Counted from the first letter of the stretch, positions 8,853 to 17,239 are shown. The stretch is DNA of 64,000 bases from Methylacidiphilales bacterium (GCA_021272315.1 JAJSLI010000060.1:21862-85861); one strand, 5' to 3'. Notes: a model not told the origin generated them from the sequence alone. Numbers and translations are program-made.

Positions 8853-8974
8853 ACTAAATCTCGCAGCGTGTTGACCGGAGACCGGCCGAAAATTTTCCTT
8901 TCTCTTTGACCAACGCGTCAAAATGAGCTTTGGTTTCGAACGAGGTCGTTCTACGGGATTGGGGGATGCAGGCC

Positions 8975-9802
8975 ATGGATCTAGTGACAAGAGAATCGCT
9001 TCGGATCTTTCATATTGAGGACGAAGACCAATTCGCCCAACTAACCGATGTCTTCCTGAAACGGGCCGGATTTAACGAACCAATCACGCGCTTCAGTTGC
9101 GGCGCCGCAGCGCTTGATGATCTGTCGAGCATCGGGGTGGAACGCGCCCCGCACGTCATCCTGCTCGATCTCCGCATGCCCGATATGGAGGGCTTGGAGT
9201 TGCTCCGCTGGTTGCGCAAAGATTATCATGCGCGCGACGTGGCGGTTTACCTGCTGACCGCCACGGACGACCCGGAAGAGGTGCGCCAGGCGGCGAACGC
9301 CGGAGCAACAAAAATCTTCTTCAAGACCGCCTTGTTCGATGAACTCCTTCAGGAACTCGATGATCTGATTGTCGTGATCAATCACAAGCTTTTGCAGGGA
9401 TGGAACCCCACCCTGCGGGGCGCCATGGCGGAACTCACTTCGATGGGCAAGTACGCCACGGAAATGGTTGTGTTGACCGACGCCGAGGGCCGGATCGAGT
9501 GGGCAAACAAGCTATTTGTCCGAAGGACCGGCTACTCGTTGCAGGAATTGCGCGGCAAGATACCGGGCAAAGTGCTGCAGGGGCCCAACTCCGATCCGGC
9601 GGTGATCAAACTGCTCCATGATGCGATCCAGTCGCGGAGTTCATGCGAGTGCCGCATCGTCAATTACAGGAAAAACGGGACGCCTTATCCCGTCCTCATT
9701 TCGCTTGGCCCGGTGTATAGCAACGGCAAGATCGAGGGGTTTCTCGCCATCGAGAGAGACCTGAGTGAAGAAGAGAAGCAACTCCCAACCGTAGCGGCCT
9801 GA
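8975..9802 (+). CDS. Response-regulator receiver domain fused to a PAS domain
   Basis: 275 aa from the ATG at 8975, which has GGGGG 9 nt upstream; in-frame alternatives are the TTG at 8930 and ATG at 8966. The receiver domain (about residues 8-125) has the acidic pair in FHIEDED, the phospho-acceptor Asp in LLDLRMP, the switch Thr in LLTATDD and the conserved Lys in IFFKT. The PAS domain (about 150-260) shows VVLTDAEGRIEWANKLF and GYSLQELRGKIPGKVLQGPN, a LOV/NifL-like layout without the LOV photoactive cysteine in that helix. There is no output domain, so it probably acts through protein contacts. No kinase gene is adjacent. Confidence 0.88.
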   Translation: MDLVTRESLRIFHIEDEDQFAQLTDVFLKRAGFNEPITRFSCGAAALDDLSSIGVERAPHVILLDLRMPDMEGLELLRWLRKDYHARDVAVYLLTATDDPEEVRQAANAGATKIFFKTALFDELLQELDDLIVVINHKLLQGWNPTLRGAMAELTSMGKYATEMVVLTDAEGRIEWANKLFVRRTGYSLQELRGKIPGKVLQGPNSDPAVIKLLHDAIQSRSSCECRIVNYRKNGTPYPVLISLGPVYSNGKIEGFLAIERDLSEEEKQLPTVAA

Positions 9803-9983
9803 AACACGATCAGGTCGAAAGCCCCTTCGACGTCTTCAGGTACAAAAAGAAGATCCGGTCGTTGCACAAAAGCAACCCCTGCCCGATTTGCGGAGGATGA
9901 ATGAAGCTAATGCCCAGATAATCAGCGTTTTAATAAACATCATTTGATTTGTACACGCTCCCAAAACACGTTAGCCATATTCT

Positions 9984-11066
9984 GTGCACCGCTTGCGTAT
10001 TGGAGTTTTGACAAGTGGCGCGGATTGTCCCGGATCGAACGCGGTTCTTCGCGCGACGGTGGCGTCGGCGCATACCCTTGGGTGGGAGGTTCTCGGTTTC
10101 ATTGGTGGTTACGAGGGGCTTCTTTTCCCCATCAACTACATGCCTCTCACTCTCGAAAATACCGAGGGGATCACCGCCACGGGCGGAACAATCATTGGAA
10201 CGACCAACAAGGGTCATTTCGGCGCTACATCGGAGTCGGGCGAAAAAGTGCAGATTCCCCAGAGAATCCTCGACGCGGCGAAAAAAACGGTTCTGGATCT
10301 TGGCCTGCACGCCTTGATCTGTATCGGCGGCGATAACACCCTTAGGGCCGCCGACCAGCTTTTTGCAAGCGGCGTGCCAGTTATCGGAGTCCCGAAGACG
10401 ATCGACAATGATCTCTCCGCGACCGCCTGGACCTTCGGTTTCGATTCCGCCGTCCAGTGCGTGGTTGATGCGCTTGACCGCCTTCGCACCACCGCCGCGA
10501 GCCACAAGCGGGTGATGGTTCTCGAAGTGATGGGGCGGCATTCCGGGTGGATCGCCCTCTACGGAGGTTTTGCCGGTGGAGCCGATGTGATTCTGATTCC
10601 GGAAATTCCCTTTTCCTACGAGCACCTCTGCGCCCACGTGGCCAAGCGGATGTCAGGTGGCGCGGATTCGACCCTGATCGTGGTGGCCGAAGGCGCGGCA
10701 CCGAAGGGTGGCGAGGTTTTGACCGTCCAAAGCACAACCCACGGCGAGATTCGCCTGGGAGGGATTGGCGCACGGGTCGCCCAGGAAATCATGGAGCGCA
10801 CGGGACACGAAACGCGCACGGTGGTTCTCGGCCATCTGCAACGAGGCGGAGCCCCAACCACCCAGGACCGTATTCTCGGCATTCGTTTTGGCGTGGGCGC
10901 CGTGCAATTGATTCAGGAAAAGAAATTCGGGAACATGGTCAGCTATCTCAACTACGAGATCGGGAGCGTTCCGATCAAGGAGGCGATCGGCCGCATCAAA
11001 CATGTCCCGCCAGAAGGCCAGATCGTCAAGACCGCCCAAGCGGTGGGAATCAGCTTCGGCGTTTAG
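9984..11066 (+). CDS. 6-phosphofructokinase, group III type
   Basis: Phosphorylates fructose 6-phosphate in glycolysis, cytoplasmic; phosphoryl donor ATP or PPi uncertain. 360 aa from a GTG start. Seen: LTSGADCPGSNAVLRA near the N-terminus (the usual form is TGGDCPGLN), ICIGGDNTLRAA, the catalytic loop GVPKTIDNDL with the base Asp, MGRHSGWIAL, and LGHLQRGGAPTTQDR. The Lys in PKTIDND replaces the Gly of classical ATP enzymes and occurs in PPi-dependent and group III enzymes. The residue after GGD that helps select the donor (Gly for ATP, Asp for PPi) is Asn here. The gene overlaps the end of the convergent zinc-ribbon gene by four bases. Confidence 0.9.
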   Translation: MHRLRIGVLTSGADCPGSNAVLRATVASAHTLGWEVLGFIGGYEGLLFPINYMPLTLENTEGITATGGTIIGTTNKGHFGATSESGEKVQIPQRILDAAKKTVLDLGLHALICIGGDNTLRAADQLFASGVPVIGVPKTIDNDLSATAWTFGFDSAVQCVVDALDRLRTTAASHKRVMVLEVMGRHSGWIALYGGFAGGADVILIPEIPFSYEHLCAHVAKRMSGGADSTLIVVAEGAAPKGGEVLTVQSTTHGEIRLGGIGARVAQEIMERTGHETRTVVLGHLQRGGAPTTQDRILGIRFGVGAVQLIQEKKFGNMVSYLNYEIGSVPIKEAIGRIKHVPPEGQIVKTAQAVGISFGV

Positions 11067-11434
11067 CCTTCGATTTGCTCTTCAAGGAAGATAAACGTCC
11101 CGCAGTTGTCACAGACATCCAATTCACCTGATTTATGCATATGCAGAACGTGATTTTGGGGGATGCGCAGGTGACAGGCGGTGCAAACGGCATGACGGAC
11201 TGGAGCGATGGGCTTCTTGCCGCGAAGTCTCATGCGATCAAAATGATCCAACACAGGCTGAGGAATTCTTTTTCGGATCAACTCAGCCTTTCGGTTGGTT
11301 TTGGGGGAAGCAGCCTGATCGGACAGTCCCTTGTTTGAAGCGTTTAACAGGTCTTGGAGTTCTTGGAGGTCTTTGGTGAGTAGTTGATTGACAGTATTCA
11401 TTGTTGGAAGAGGCCCGACCGAACCGATTTGCAT
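11063..11434 (-). CDS. C4 zinc-ribbon domain protein
   Basis: Up to 123 aa; an internal ATG at 11401 (MNTVNQLL) would give 112 aa and neither start has a clear ribosome site. The C-terminus has the four-cysteine ribbon CTACHLRI followed by DVCDNCGTFIFLEE, as in the zf-RING_7 family of zinc-ribbon proteins also found in Chlamydiae (CT398/CdsZ-like). Those are typically about 240 aa with a long N-terminal coiled coil; here only about 70 residues precede the ribbon, including a helix LTKDLQELQDLLNAS and a basic KTNRKAELIRKRI patch. Function unknown, possibly nucleic-acid or protein binding. Convergent with the phosphofructokinase gene. Confidence 0.72.
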   Translation of the reverse strand: MQIGSVGPLPTMNTVNQLLTKDLQELQDLLNASNKGLSDQAASPKTNRKAELIRKRIPQPVLDHFDRMRLRGKKPIAPVRHAVCTACHLRIPQNHVLHMHKSGELDVCDNCGTFIFLEEQIEG

Positions 11435-11663
11435 CTCTTAAAACAAAGAAGATGAGCGGAAGGGACTCTGATCACGTTAACTTACATCGATTCTCAAAGT
11501 TCAACTACGCCTCCTTTGGCGAAAACTTGACGAAATTTGCGGTCAGGGTGTGTTGATAAGGACCGGGCAGTCCCGAGCCCCCCTGCAGGTCGATCACCTT
11601 GGAAGACAGGAGGAACAGTTAACCGTTGCCAAGCCAACTTTATCGTCCTAAAAAACGTCCAGG

Positions 11664-11681
11664 CATTAATCACATTAATCA
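11664..11681 (+). repeat. Tandem 9-bp direct repeat upstream of the barrel gene
   Basis: CATTAATCA occurs twice in immediate tandem at 11664-11672 and 11673-11681. It ends nine bases before the ATG of the outer-membrane protein at 11691, so it overlaps the expected leader or ribosome-binding region. It may be a regulator site or a slippage product. Confidence 0.5.
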
Positions 11682-11690
11682 GGTAAAAAA

Positions 11691-12518
11691 ATGAATAAGT
11701 GTTTTTTAATGGCGGCGGTTCTTTCGACAATAATCGCGTTCCCAGCCCACGCCTATGCCGACACCGGAACGGATGCCAAAGACATGAAGGAACTGAAAAT
11801 GACGCCTGAAATCCGTCCCACGGACGCCGGCTTTTACGTGGCGCTTGATGGGGGATCGAACTTCGCCCAAGTCACCGATACCAAGAAGGTTGTCCAGAGC
11901 GATAGCGCTGCCGGTGTTGGCACGGCAACCAGTTACGGCACGGGTTCCGGCGGCGTGGGCTGGGTCGGCGGCCTCAAGGTCGGCTACAATTTTGAATCCT
12001 ACGATCTGGGGAACGGCTTTGGCTTGCAGCCTGCCGTGGAGGCGGAGGCCTATTATCTTAACTCCTACACCAAGCAAAACTACTCCACCGCAGGGAACTA
12101 TCCCGCCAACGGTTTCCGGGCCCAGTACAATGATGGCGCCTTCATGCTCAACGGCCTCGTCCGTCTCAAGACGGGGACGCTCTTCACGCCCTATCTCGGA
12201 GCGGGCGTTGGCGGCGAGTATATCACCAACACCTCCGTGACCCTCTACGATCCTTCGGCCAACGCAAAATTCCCTCTTTCAGGAGCCGATGATTTCGACT
12301 TTGCCGTCCAAGGCATCGCGGGCTTCGATATTGAAGTGGCCAAGCACTGGGACTTCTTCACCGAATATAAGTTCATCGCGGCCATTGACCCCACCTTGAG
12401 CAATAGCGTGAATGTGCATGGCGTTCCTGACGTTGCCAACGGCACCTATAGCGCGAAATACGAACCGGGCTACATCGGCCAGCATCTGATCACTGCGGGT
12501 TTGAAATATAATTTCTAG
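11691..12518 (+). CDS. Outer-membrane beta-barrel protein
   Basis: 275 aa, likely a small eight-stranded barrel of the OmpA/opacity (OMP_b-brl) group; role unknown. The signal peptide is clear (MNKCFLMAAVLSTIIAF with cleavage near AHAYA). The mature protein begins with a polar linker, then alternating strands such as GFYVALDGGSNFAQ, WVGGLKVGYNF and TPYLGAGVGGEYI, and ends HLITAGLKYNF with the terminal Phe used as the BAM signal. A tandem 9-bp repeat lies just before the start codon. It converges on the Gly/Tyr/His-rich lipoprotein gene, with only 30 bases between the stops. Confidence 0.82.
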   Translation: MNKCFLMAAVLSTIIAFPAHAYADTGTDAKDMKELKMTPEIRPTDAGFYVALDGGSNFAQVTDTKKVVQSDSAAGVGTATSYGTGSGGVGWVGGLKVGYNFESYDLGNGFGLQPAVEAEAYYLNSYTKQNYSTAGNYPANGFRAQYNDGAFMLNGLVRLKTGTLFTPYLGAGVGGEYITNTSVTLYDPSANAKFPLSGADDFDFAVQGIAGFDIEVAKHWDFFTEYKFIAAIDPTLSNSVNVHGVPDVANGTYSAKYEPGYIGQHLITAGLKYNF

Positions 12519-12550
12519 GCCGTTTATCGTTTGCCGGACGGCTTTGGTTT
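12519..12550 (+). terminator. Possible weak terminator between convergent genes
   Basis: GCCGT at 12519-12523 can pair with ACGGC at 12538-12542, and TTTGGTTT follows. The stem is only five base pairs with a long loop, so support is weak, but the position between two convergent stops is right. Confidence 0.25.
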
Positions 12551-13031
12551 AATGATGCCAGCCGTGGCCGCCGCCATGGTAATAGCCGCCATGGTAATAG
12601 CCGCCATGGTACCAGCCGCCGCCATAGAATCCGCCGTAAAAGAAGGGGCCGCCCCAGTAGGGATCATACGCGCCATAATATGGGTAGGGCCCCGGACCCC
12701 ACCAGCCGCCCTGCGCGGTCTGCAGCATATAATCGACGATACTGGGGTCGACGCCCGCCTTCTCCATCTGTTTCACATCGGCCGCGCTCAGGTAGTAGAC
12801 CGTGCCATGGTCGCGCAGGTAACGGAGAATGATGCCGCTGTTCACATGGGCGCGGGAAAGCGATTCGATGTCGGAAATGCTCAAGGGGTCGCCATGCACC
12901 ATTTTGTCGTAGATGGCCGGGGAGACGCCAGCCCGCTCCACCCGAGCGTAATCGGCTTGTTGCTGGGCAGTGGGTCCGCAGGCGGCCAAAAAAAGCGGAA
13001 GAGCGAGAATCAACAGGCGAAAGGGCTTCAT
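12549..13031 (-). CDS. Gly/Tyr/His-rich lipoprotein
   Basis: 160 aa, not assigned to a characterised family. The N-terminus is a lipoprotein signal (MKPFRLLILALPLFLAAC, lipobox LAAC), so it should be membrane-anchored. Residues 25-105 contain two similar helical segments (RVERAGVSPAIYDKMVHGD and QMEKAGVDPSIVDYMLQTA) that look like an internal duplication. The last 50 residues are almost only Gly, Tyr, His, Trp and Pro, with YHGGY repeated, encoded by a 15-bp tandem repeat. Such tails can bind metals or be a low-complexity surface, but nothing here proves either. Confidence 0.75.
   Translation of the reverse strand: MKPFRLLILALPLFLAACGPTAQQQADYARVERAGVSPAIYDKMVHGDPLSISDIESLSRAHVNSGIILRYLRDHGTVYYLSAADVKQMEKAGVDPSIVDYMLQTAQGGWWGPGPYPYYGAYDPYWGGPFFYGGFYGGGWYHGGYYHGGYYHGGGHGWHH
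12570..12614. repeat. 15-bp tandem repeat, three copies
   Basis: The unit GCCGCCATGGTAATA starts at 12570, 12585 and 12600 (the third ends ACCA instead of AATA). It lies inside the lipoprotein gene, where on the minus strand it encodes repeated YHGGY. Copy number may vary between strains by slippage. Confidence 0.85.
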
Positions 13032-13254
13032 GTCTGAAGTTACATCGGCGCGGCTGTTTTCAAAACGAAATTGTGCTCGCGCTGGTTTGGGACTGGAACA
13101 GTCGTTGGACGACCAAGCTGCGGACGGGATTGATCGGGGATTTCAGGGTTTCTTACCCACCCATCCTTCTGGAACGAGACCATCAGTGGAAAATGACGTT
13201 GGGTCGAGAATGTGGTAATGATTGGAAAATTTCCAACCTCACTTTTTATTGCCC

Positions 13255-14283
13255 ATGAAAATAAAGCGAATCCTTTCTCTGGCCTGCTGTGCCATTTTAT
13301 CAACCGTCCATTCACCCGGCGCACCCACCCCGTGGTCCATCACCAGCCGCATTCACATCGGCGGCGATGGCGGCTGGGATTATCTGACGATTGACCCTGA
13401 AACCAGCCGCCTTTTTGTCAGCCACGCCAAACAAGTCGTGGTGGTGGACCTGAAGACAAAATCGATCATCGGTTCCATTGCCGCGAACGGAGTTCATGGT
13501 ATTGCCCTGGCCCCCGACCTACAGCGAGGTTTCATCAGCAACGGAGCTGACGGTACCGTGACGATTTTTGATCTTACTGCGCTGAAAACTCTCACCACGC
13601 TTCCCGCCGGTAAGAATCCGGACGCCATTTGTTACGAACCCACCACACATCGCGTCTTTGCCTTTAATGGCGGGAGCGGAACAGCCACGGTAATCGACGC
13701 GGCCAAACAAAAGGTCATTGGCGAAATTCCACTCGAAGGCAAACCCGAATTCGCCGCAGCGGATGGTCACGGTTCAGTCTTTAATGCCCTGGAAGACAAA
13801 AGCCAGATTTTGAAAATCAACGCCGACACGTTGACCATTGATGAACGTTGGAACCTGCCCGAGGGAAGCGATCCCTCGGGAGTAGCCATTGATCCGGAGC
13901 ATGAACGTCTTTTCATCGGCTGCCGGAACCGAACCCTGGTTGTCCTCGACGGTTCCTCGGGTAAAGCCATTGCCAGCCTGCCCATCGGCGAAGGCGTGGA
14001 CGCGTGCGTTTATGACGCTGTGGGCAAACGCGCTTTTGCTTCGTGCGGCGACGGCACCATGACGGTGGTTCAACAAAGCGACAAGGACGCTTATGTTGTC
14101 GCGGAGAAGGTGATCACGGAACCGCGCGCCCGAACCATGGCCTTTGATTCGAAGACCGGCACTGCCTATCTACCCATAGCCAAGCTTGGCCCAATGCCGC
14201 CAGCTACTGCCGAGCAGCCCAAGCCTCGCCCTACAATCCTGCCTGATACCCTGGAACTTCTCGTGCTCACGGCCAAGCCGTAA
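13255..14283 (+). CDS. Exported YncE/NHL-like beta-propeller protein
   Basis: 342 aa from the ATG at 13255; an upstream in-frame TTG at 13222 would spoil the signal peptide (MKIKRILSLACCAILSTVHS). The mature protein is a chain of about seven 40-residue blade repeats with recurrent patterns such as WDYLTIDPETSRLFVSH, HGIALAPDLQRGFISNG, DAICYEPTTHRVFAFNGG and SGVAIDPEHERLFIGCRN, typical of YncE-like propellers. These are periplasmic or secreted scaffolds; ligand and function are unknown. A Pro-rich linker (PPATAEQPKPRPT) precedes the last strand. No partner gene is evident. Confidence 0.82.
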   Translation: MKIKRILSLACCAILSTVHSPGAPTPWSITSRIHIGGDGGWDYLTIDPETSRLFVSHAKQVVVVDLKTKSIIGSIAANGVHGIALAPDLQRGFISNGADGTVTIFDLTALKTLTTLPAGKNPDAICYEPTTHRVFAFNGGSGTATVIDAAKQKVIGEIPLEGKPEFAAADGHGSVFNALEDKSQILKINADTLTIDERWNLPEGSDPSGVAIDPEHERLFIGCRNRTLVVLDGSSGKAIASLPIGEGVDACVYDAVGKRAFASCGDGTMTVVQQSDKDAYVVAEKVITEPRARTMAFDSKTGTAYLPIAKLGPMPPATAEQPKPRPTILPDTLELLVLTAKP

Positions 14284-14433
14284 CAATCTTGGAAGAGACC
14301 TTGCTGCTCAAGCTTCGCTATCGTCTCGAAGTAATCAGGAATCTTTCCCTAGAGTGCTTCCCATGACAATACGAGCCAGTGGATAGCGGCTTCATTGCCT
14401 TTTGCCACCCCTCGTGCATCATCAGAGGACACA

Positions 14434-15171
14434 ATGCAGCCACCATTCGCTCTTACCCTAGACCATGCAGCGGATATAGCTCAGGTAGTAACCGCGATTA
14501 TAGCTTTTGTCGGCGTTATTGTGACTTTACGGATCGCAATTTCGACGATTCGAGAAATGCGACACGATAGGGTGTTGCGTCACAGGCCATATCTAGCGTT
14601 CAATCAAGGTGGTTATCGATACACGGTCGCATTTGTGGAAGCTGGCAAGCGAATACCGGGTGTAAATCCGCGCTACGTCGAAAAGCTTTTTCCATTGCTT
14701 CCAGATACTGCCTTATCTGTTCATCTTGTCGACCCACCCAATAGCGTAGTTGAAGTCGGTCACCTGACCAACTATGGGGTTGGGCCAGCACTGCACACCG
14801 AAGTTACCTGGGTTCCACATGAGATTCGGATTGGTGACGAGAAGTTCAAAATCGACAATGCCAAACTTTCAGAACCTTGCTATTGCCGTGAGCTGAATAC
14901 AATGCCGTCTTACGTGGCTCATATCTCTCCAGGAGGAAATACTTTCTTGACGCGGCTGCCAACTTTCATTGACAAAGACACAGAACGCAAGATCAAAGAA
15001 GTACACGGACACCTCCACATTTCGTGCCTTGATATTTTTCATAACCGTCTGACTAGCTGCCAAGAATTCTCAATTTTCACTTATTACAGAGAGACCCCGC
15101 CCAAAGTTCATATTACTTTCGGGAACTTGATTACAGATAAAGGAATTACCACACAAAAACTGCTACAGTGA
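14434..15171 (+). CDS. Hypothetical protein with one N-terminal membrane helix
   Basis: 245 aa from the ATG at 14434, preceded by AGAGGA with a 4-nt spacer; the frame opens at a TTG at 14395. One hydrophobic segment (about residues 13-33, ADIAQVVTAIIAFVGVIVTL) is followed by a basic stretch (REMRHDRVLRHRPYL) and a soluble, beta-rich domain with several His and Cys residues but no motif I recognise. Its base composition looks clearly more AT-rich than the genes around it, and it ends 29 bases before tRNA-Leu, both of which fit horizontal acquisition. Function unknown. Confidence 0.65.
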   Translation: MQPPFALTLDHAADIAQVVTAIIAFVGVIVTLRIAISTIREMRHDRVLRHRPYLAFNQGGYRYTVAFVEAGKRIPGVNPRYVEKLFPLLPDTALSVHLVDPPNSVVEVGHLTNYGVGPALHTEVTWVPHEIRIGDEKFKIDNAKLSEPCYCRELNTMPSYVAHISPGGNTFLTRLPTFIDKDTERKIKEVHGHLHISCLDIFHNRLTSCQEFSIFTYYRETPPKVHITFGNLITDKGITTQKLLQ

Positions 15172-15200
15172 ATAAAAGGGGTAGATAAATCACCTCTTTA

Positions 15201-15282
15201 GGGCTTGTGGCGAAATTGGCAGACGCGCCAGATTTAGGTTCTGGTTCCGCAAGGAGTGGGGGTTCAAGTCCCTCCAAGCCCA
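15201..15282 (+). tRNA. tRNA-Leu, anticodon UAG
   Basis: Cloverleaf read directly. Acceptor arms GGGCTTG (15201-15207) and CAAGCCC (15275-15281) pair fully, with discriminator A at 15282. The anticodon stem CCAGA (15228-15232) pairs with TCTGG (15240-15244) around loop TTTAGGT, giving TAG at 15235-15237. A class II variable arm follows, then the T stem GGGGG/CCCTC around TTCAAGT. The 3' CCA is not encoded. It decodes CUN-type leucine codons. Confidence 0.96.
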
Positions 15283-15340
15283 CTTCCACCGCGAGTCCCC
15301 GGCTTGACCCTTCCCCCTGAATTGGTATTCTCTCCGTTCC

Positions 15341-16630
15341 ATGCCCCGACTGCGCCCGCTTCTTTATTGCCTGCTTGCGATTTCGCTGACCGTGCCCGCC
15401 CAAGCCACGCTGACCTGGCGTCCGGGCGAAGGCTGGTCGGACGACAGCGCCGGGTCCGATACCACGGCGTCCAGTTCGCGCGACCAACTTGAAGTGGCCC
15501 ACAAGCTGGAAGCCGAGGGACGCCGCGACGACGCGCTCAAGGCCTACAGGTCGCTGTTGCGCCGATGGCCGCTTTCGTTTTTTGCGCCGGAAGCGCAATT
15601 CCGGGTGGGCAAAATCCTCGAGGATGAGGCCGATTTTGCCGGAGCCTTCAAGGCCTTCCAGAAAATGGTGGAAAAGTATCCCTCGAGCGACTATTTCGAG
15701 CAGGCGCTGGGCGAGCAGTACCGGATCGCCAACCTTTACCTGGCGGGCGAGCCGCAGCGCATCTGGAAAATCCCGGTGGGTCCGTCGATGGACCGGACGG
15801 TGGAAATGTACCAGCGGATTATCAAGAACGCGCCCTTCGGCACCTACGCCCCGCAGTGCCAGTTCAAGATCGGCCTGGCCGACGAACAGGAGCGCAAGTA
15901 CACCGACGCGGTCGACGCCTATCAGCTCGTGATCGACAATTACCCGACCAATTCGGTCGCGGCCGACGCTCAGTACCAGATCGGCTACGCCTGGATGCAC
16001 GCCTCCATCGCGGGCGACTACGACCTGGGCGCGGCGAGGAAGGCGGTAGAAGCCTTCCAGGATTTCCTCGTCCGCTATCCGGACAGCGACAAAGCCGTGC
16101 AGGCGCAGGAAAACATCCAAAAACTCGGCCTGCGCCAGACCCAGGGCGCCTTTGCCATAGCCAAGTTTTATGAAGCATCGCACCCGCCCCAGCCACGCGC
16201 GGCATTCATCTATTACAATGAAGTGATCCGCGAGGACCCGAACGGCGCGGAAGCGCAGGTGGCCAAGAAGCGGATTCAGGCGCTCAAACCGGTCCTCGAT
16301 GCGCTGCCGGGCGGCGTGGGGCCCGATGGGACGCCGCTGGTGGCCCAGCAGCAAACCGTGGCGAGCGGACCGAACGCGCCCCTGCCGACGTCCGATTCGA
16401 ACCCCGGTACGCCTTCGCCCAATGCGGGGCCGCCCGATACCACACCGGGAGCAGGCACGCTGCCGACTGATCCGAACGCGCCCGTGACGAGTTCCTCGCC
16501 AGGCGCCACCGCAGTCGGCGCCGCCCCCGCGACACCGGTGCCCTCCGACAATGGCGGCACGCCCGCCAATTCATCGACCAACGCGGCCCCGGTCACCACG
16601 CCGCCCGACCATACCCCGCTGCCTCAATGA
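15341..16630 (+). CDS. BamD/YfiO-like TPR protein of outer-membrane assembly
   Basis: 429 aa. After a signal peptide (MPRLRPLLYCLLAISLTVPAQA) come at least five TPR-like helix pairs (AHKLEAEGRRDDALKAYRSL, FRVGKILEDEADFAGAFKAF, CQFKIGLADEQERKYTDAVD, AQYQIGYAWMHASI and a last one near residue 270) as in BamD, the BAM-complex subunit that receives unfolded barrels. No lipobox cysteine is obvious in the signal, unlike E. coli BamD. The last 110 residues are a disordered Pro/Thr/Asn/Gly tail, absent from proteobacterial BamD. The stop overlaps the start of lptE (ATGA), so the two outer-membrane biogenesis genes are probably cotranscribed. Confidence 0.82.
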   Translation: MPRLRPLLYCLLAISLTVPAQATLTWRPGEGWSDDSAGSDTTASSSRDQLEVAHKLEAEGRRDDALKAYRSLLRRWPLSFFAPEAQFRVGKILEDEADFAGAFKAFQKMVEKYPSSDYFEQALGEQYRIANLYLAGEPQRIWKIPVGPSMDRTVEMYQRIIKNAPFGTYAPQCQFKIGLADEQERKYTDAVDAYQLVIDNYPTNSVAADAQYQIGYAWMHASIAGDYDLGAARKAVEAFQDFLVRYPDSDKAVQAQENIQKLGLRQTQGAFAIAKFYEASHPPQPRAAFIYYNEVIREDPNGAEAQVAKKRIQALKPVLDALPGGVGPDGTPLVAQQQTVASGPNAPLPTSDSNPGTPSPNAGPPDTTPGAGTLPTDPNAPVTSSSPGATAVGAAPATPVPSDNGGTPANSSTNAAPVTTPPDHTPLPQ

Positions 16631-17157
16631 AACGAGGGGCGGCTTACAAGCGCGGGACCCTCCTGGTTCTGCTGGTGGCGCTGGCCTGCAGCGGTTGCGC
16701 CGGCTATCGGGTGGGCAACGTCTCCGGGCGAAACGTCCAGGGCGTACGCAGCGTTTACGTGCCGGTGGTCAGAAACACCAGCCTGCAGCCCGATCTCCAA
16801 GTCACGGTCACAAACGCGATCATCCGCCGCTTCAACGACGACGGCACCCTGGAGGTAAACCAGGATCCCAATGCCGACTCAGAACTTGATGTGACGATCA
16901 CCGACGTACACAACACCGCCGTTGCCAGCAGCACGACCGATCTCTATGTGACCGCGCAGTACCAGGTGACCATCACGGGGATCGCGACCTTCGTGAATCG
17001 CAAACTGGGCCGCAAGATTTTCGAAAACGTGACCGTGACCGGCAGTACGAATTTTTTCACCCAAGCCGACATCCAGGAAGGCGAGCGGCAGGCGCTCCCC
17101 CTTGCGGCGCAGGACCTGGCGCAAAACGCGGTCAAACTGGTGACCGAGGGCTGGTAG
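16627..17157 (+). CDS. lptE: LPS-assembly lipoprotein LptE
   Basis: 176 aa. The lipoprotein signal LLVLLVALACSGCAGY carries a lipobox cysteine followed by the Gly-Tyr that opens most LptE proteins. The body shows VGNVSGRNVQGVRSVYVPVV, NTSLQPDLQVTVTNAIIRRF and a beta-rich core (VTITDVHNTAVA, AQYQVTITGIATF), then a C-terminal helix (AAQDLAQNAVKLVTEGW). LptE plugs the LptD barrel and supports LPS insertion. The overlap with the BamD-like gene is four bases. lptD is not in this window. Confidence 0.83.
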   Translation: MKRGAAYKRGTLLVLLVALACSGCAGYRVGNVSGRNVQGVRSVYVPVVRNTSLQPDLQVTVTNAIIRRFNDDGTLEVNQDPNADSELDVTITDVHNTAVASSTTDLYVTAQYQVTITGIATFVNRKLGRKIFENVTVTGSTNFFTQADIQEGERQALPLAAQDLAQNAVKLVTEGW

Positions 17158-17172
17158 AAGCCGCCGACCGTG

Positions 17173-17186
17173 CGCAAATCTTTGCG
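17173..17186. promoter_or_regulatory. Palindrome upstream of the cNMP-binding gene
   Basis: CGCAAA at 17173-17178 and TTTGCG at 17181-17186 are perfect complements around TC. The site lies between the lptE stop and the start of the cyclic-nucleotide-binding gene, and could be an operator or a weak hairpin after lptE. No T-run follows. Confidence 0.3.
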
Positions 17187-17239
17187 TCACGCCGACAAAC
17201 CCATTTGCCAAACGTCCTCAAGACGGGTATGAGATTGTG

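Noticed and set aside
15146..16354. A 402-codon frame antisense to the BamD-like gene and the tRNA
   Set aside because: It runs across the tRNA gene and lacks any conserved motif.
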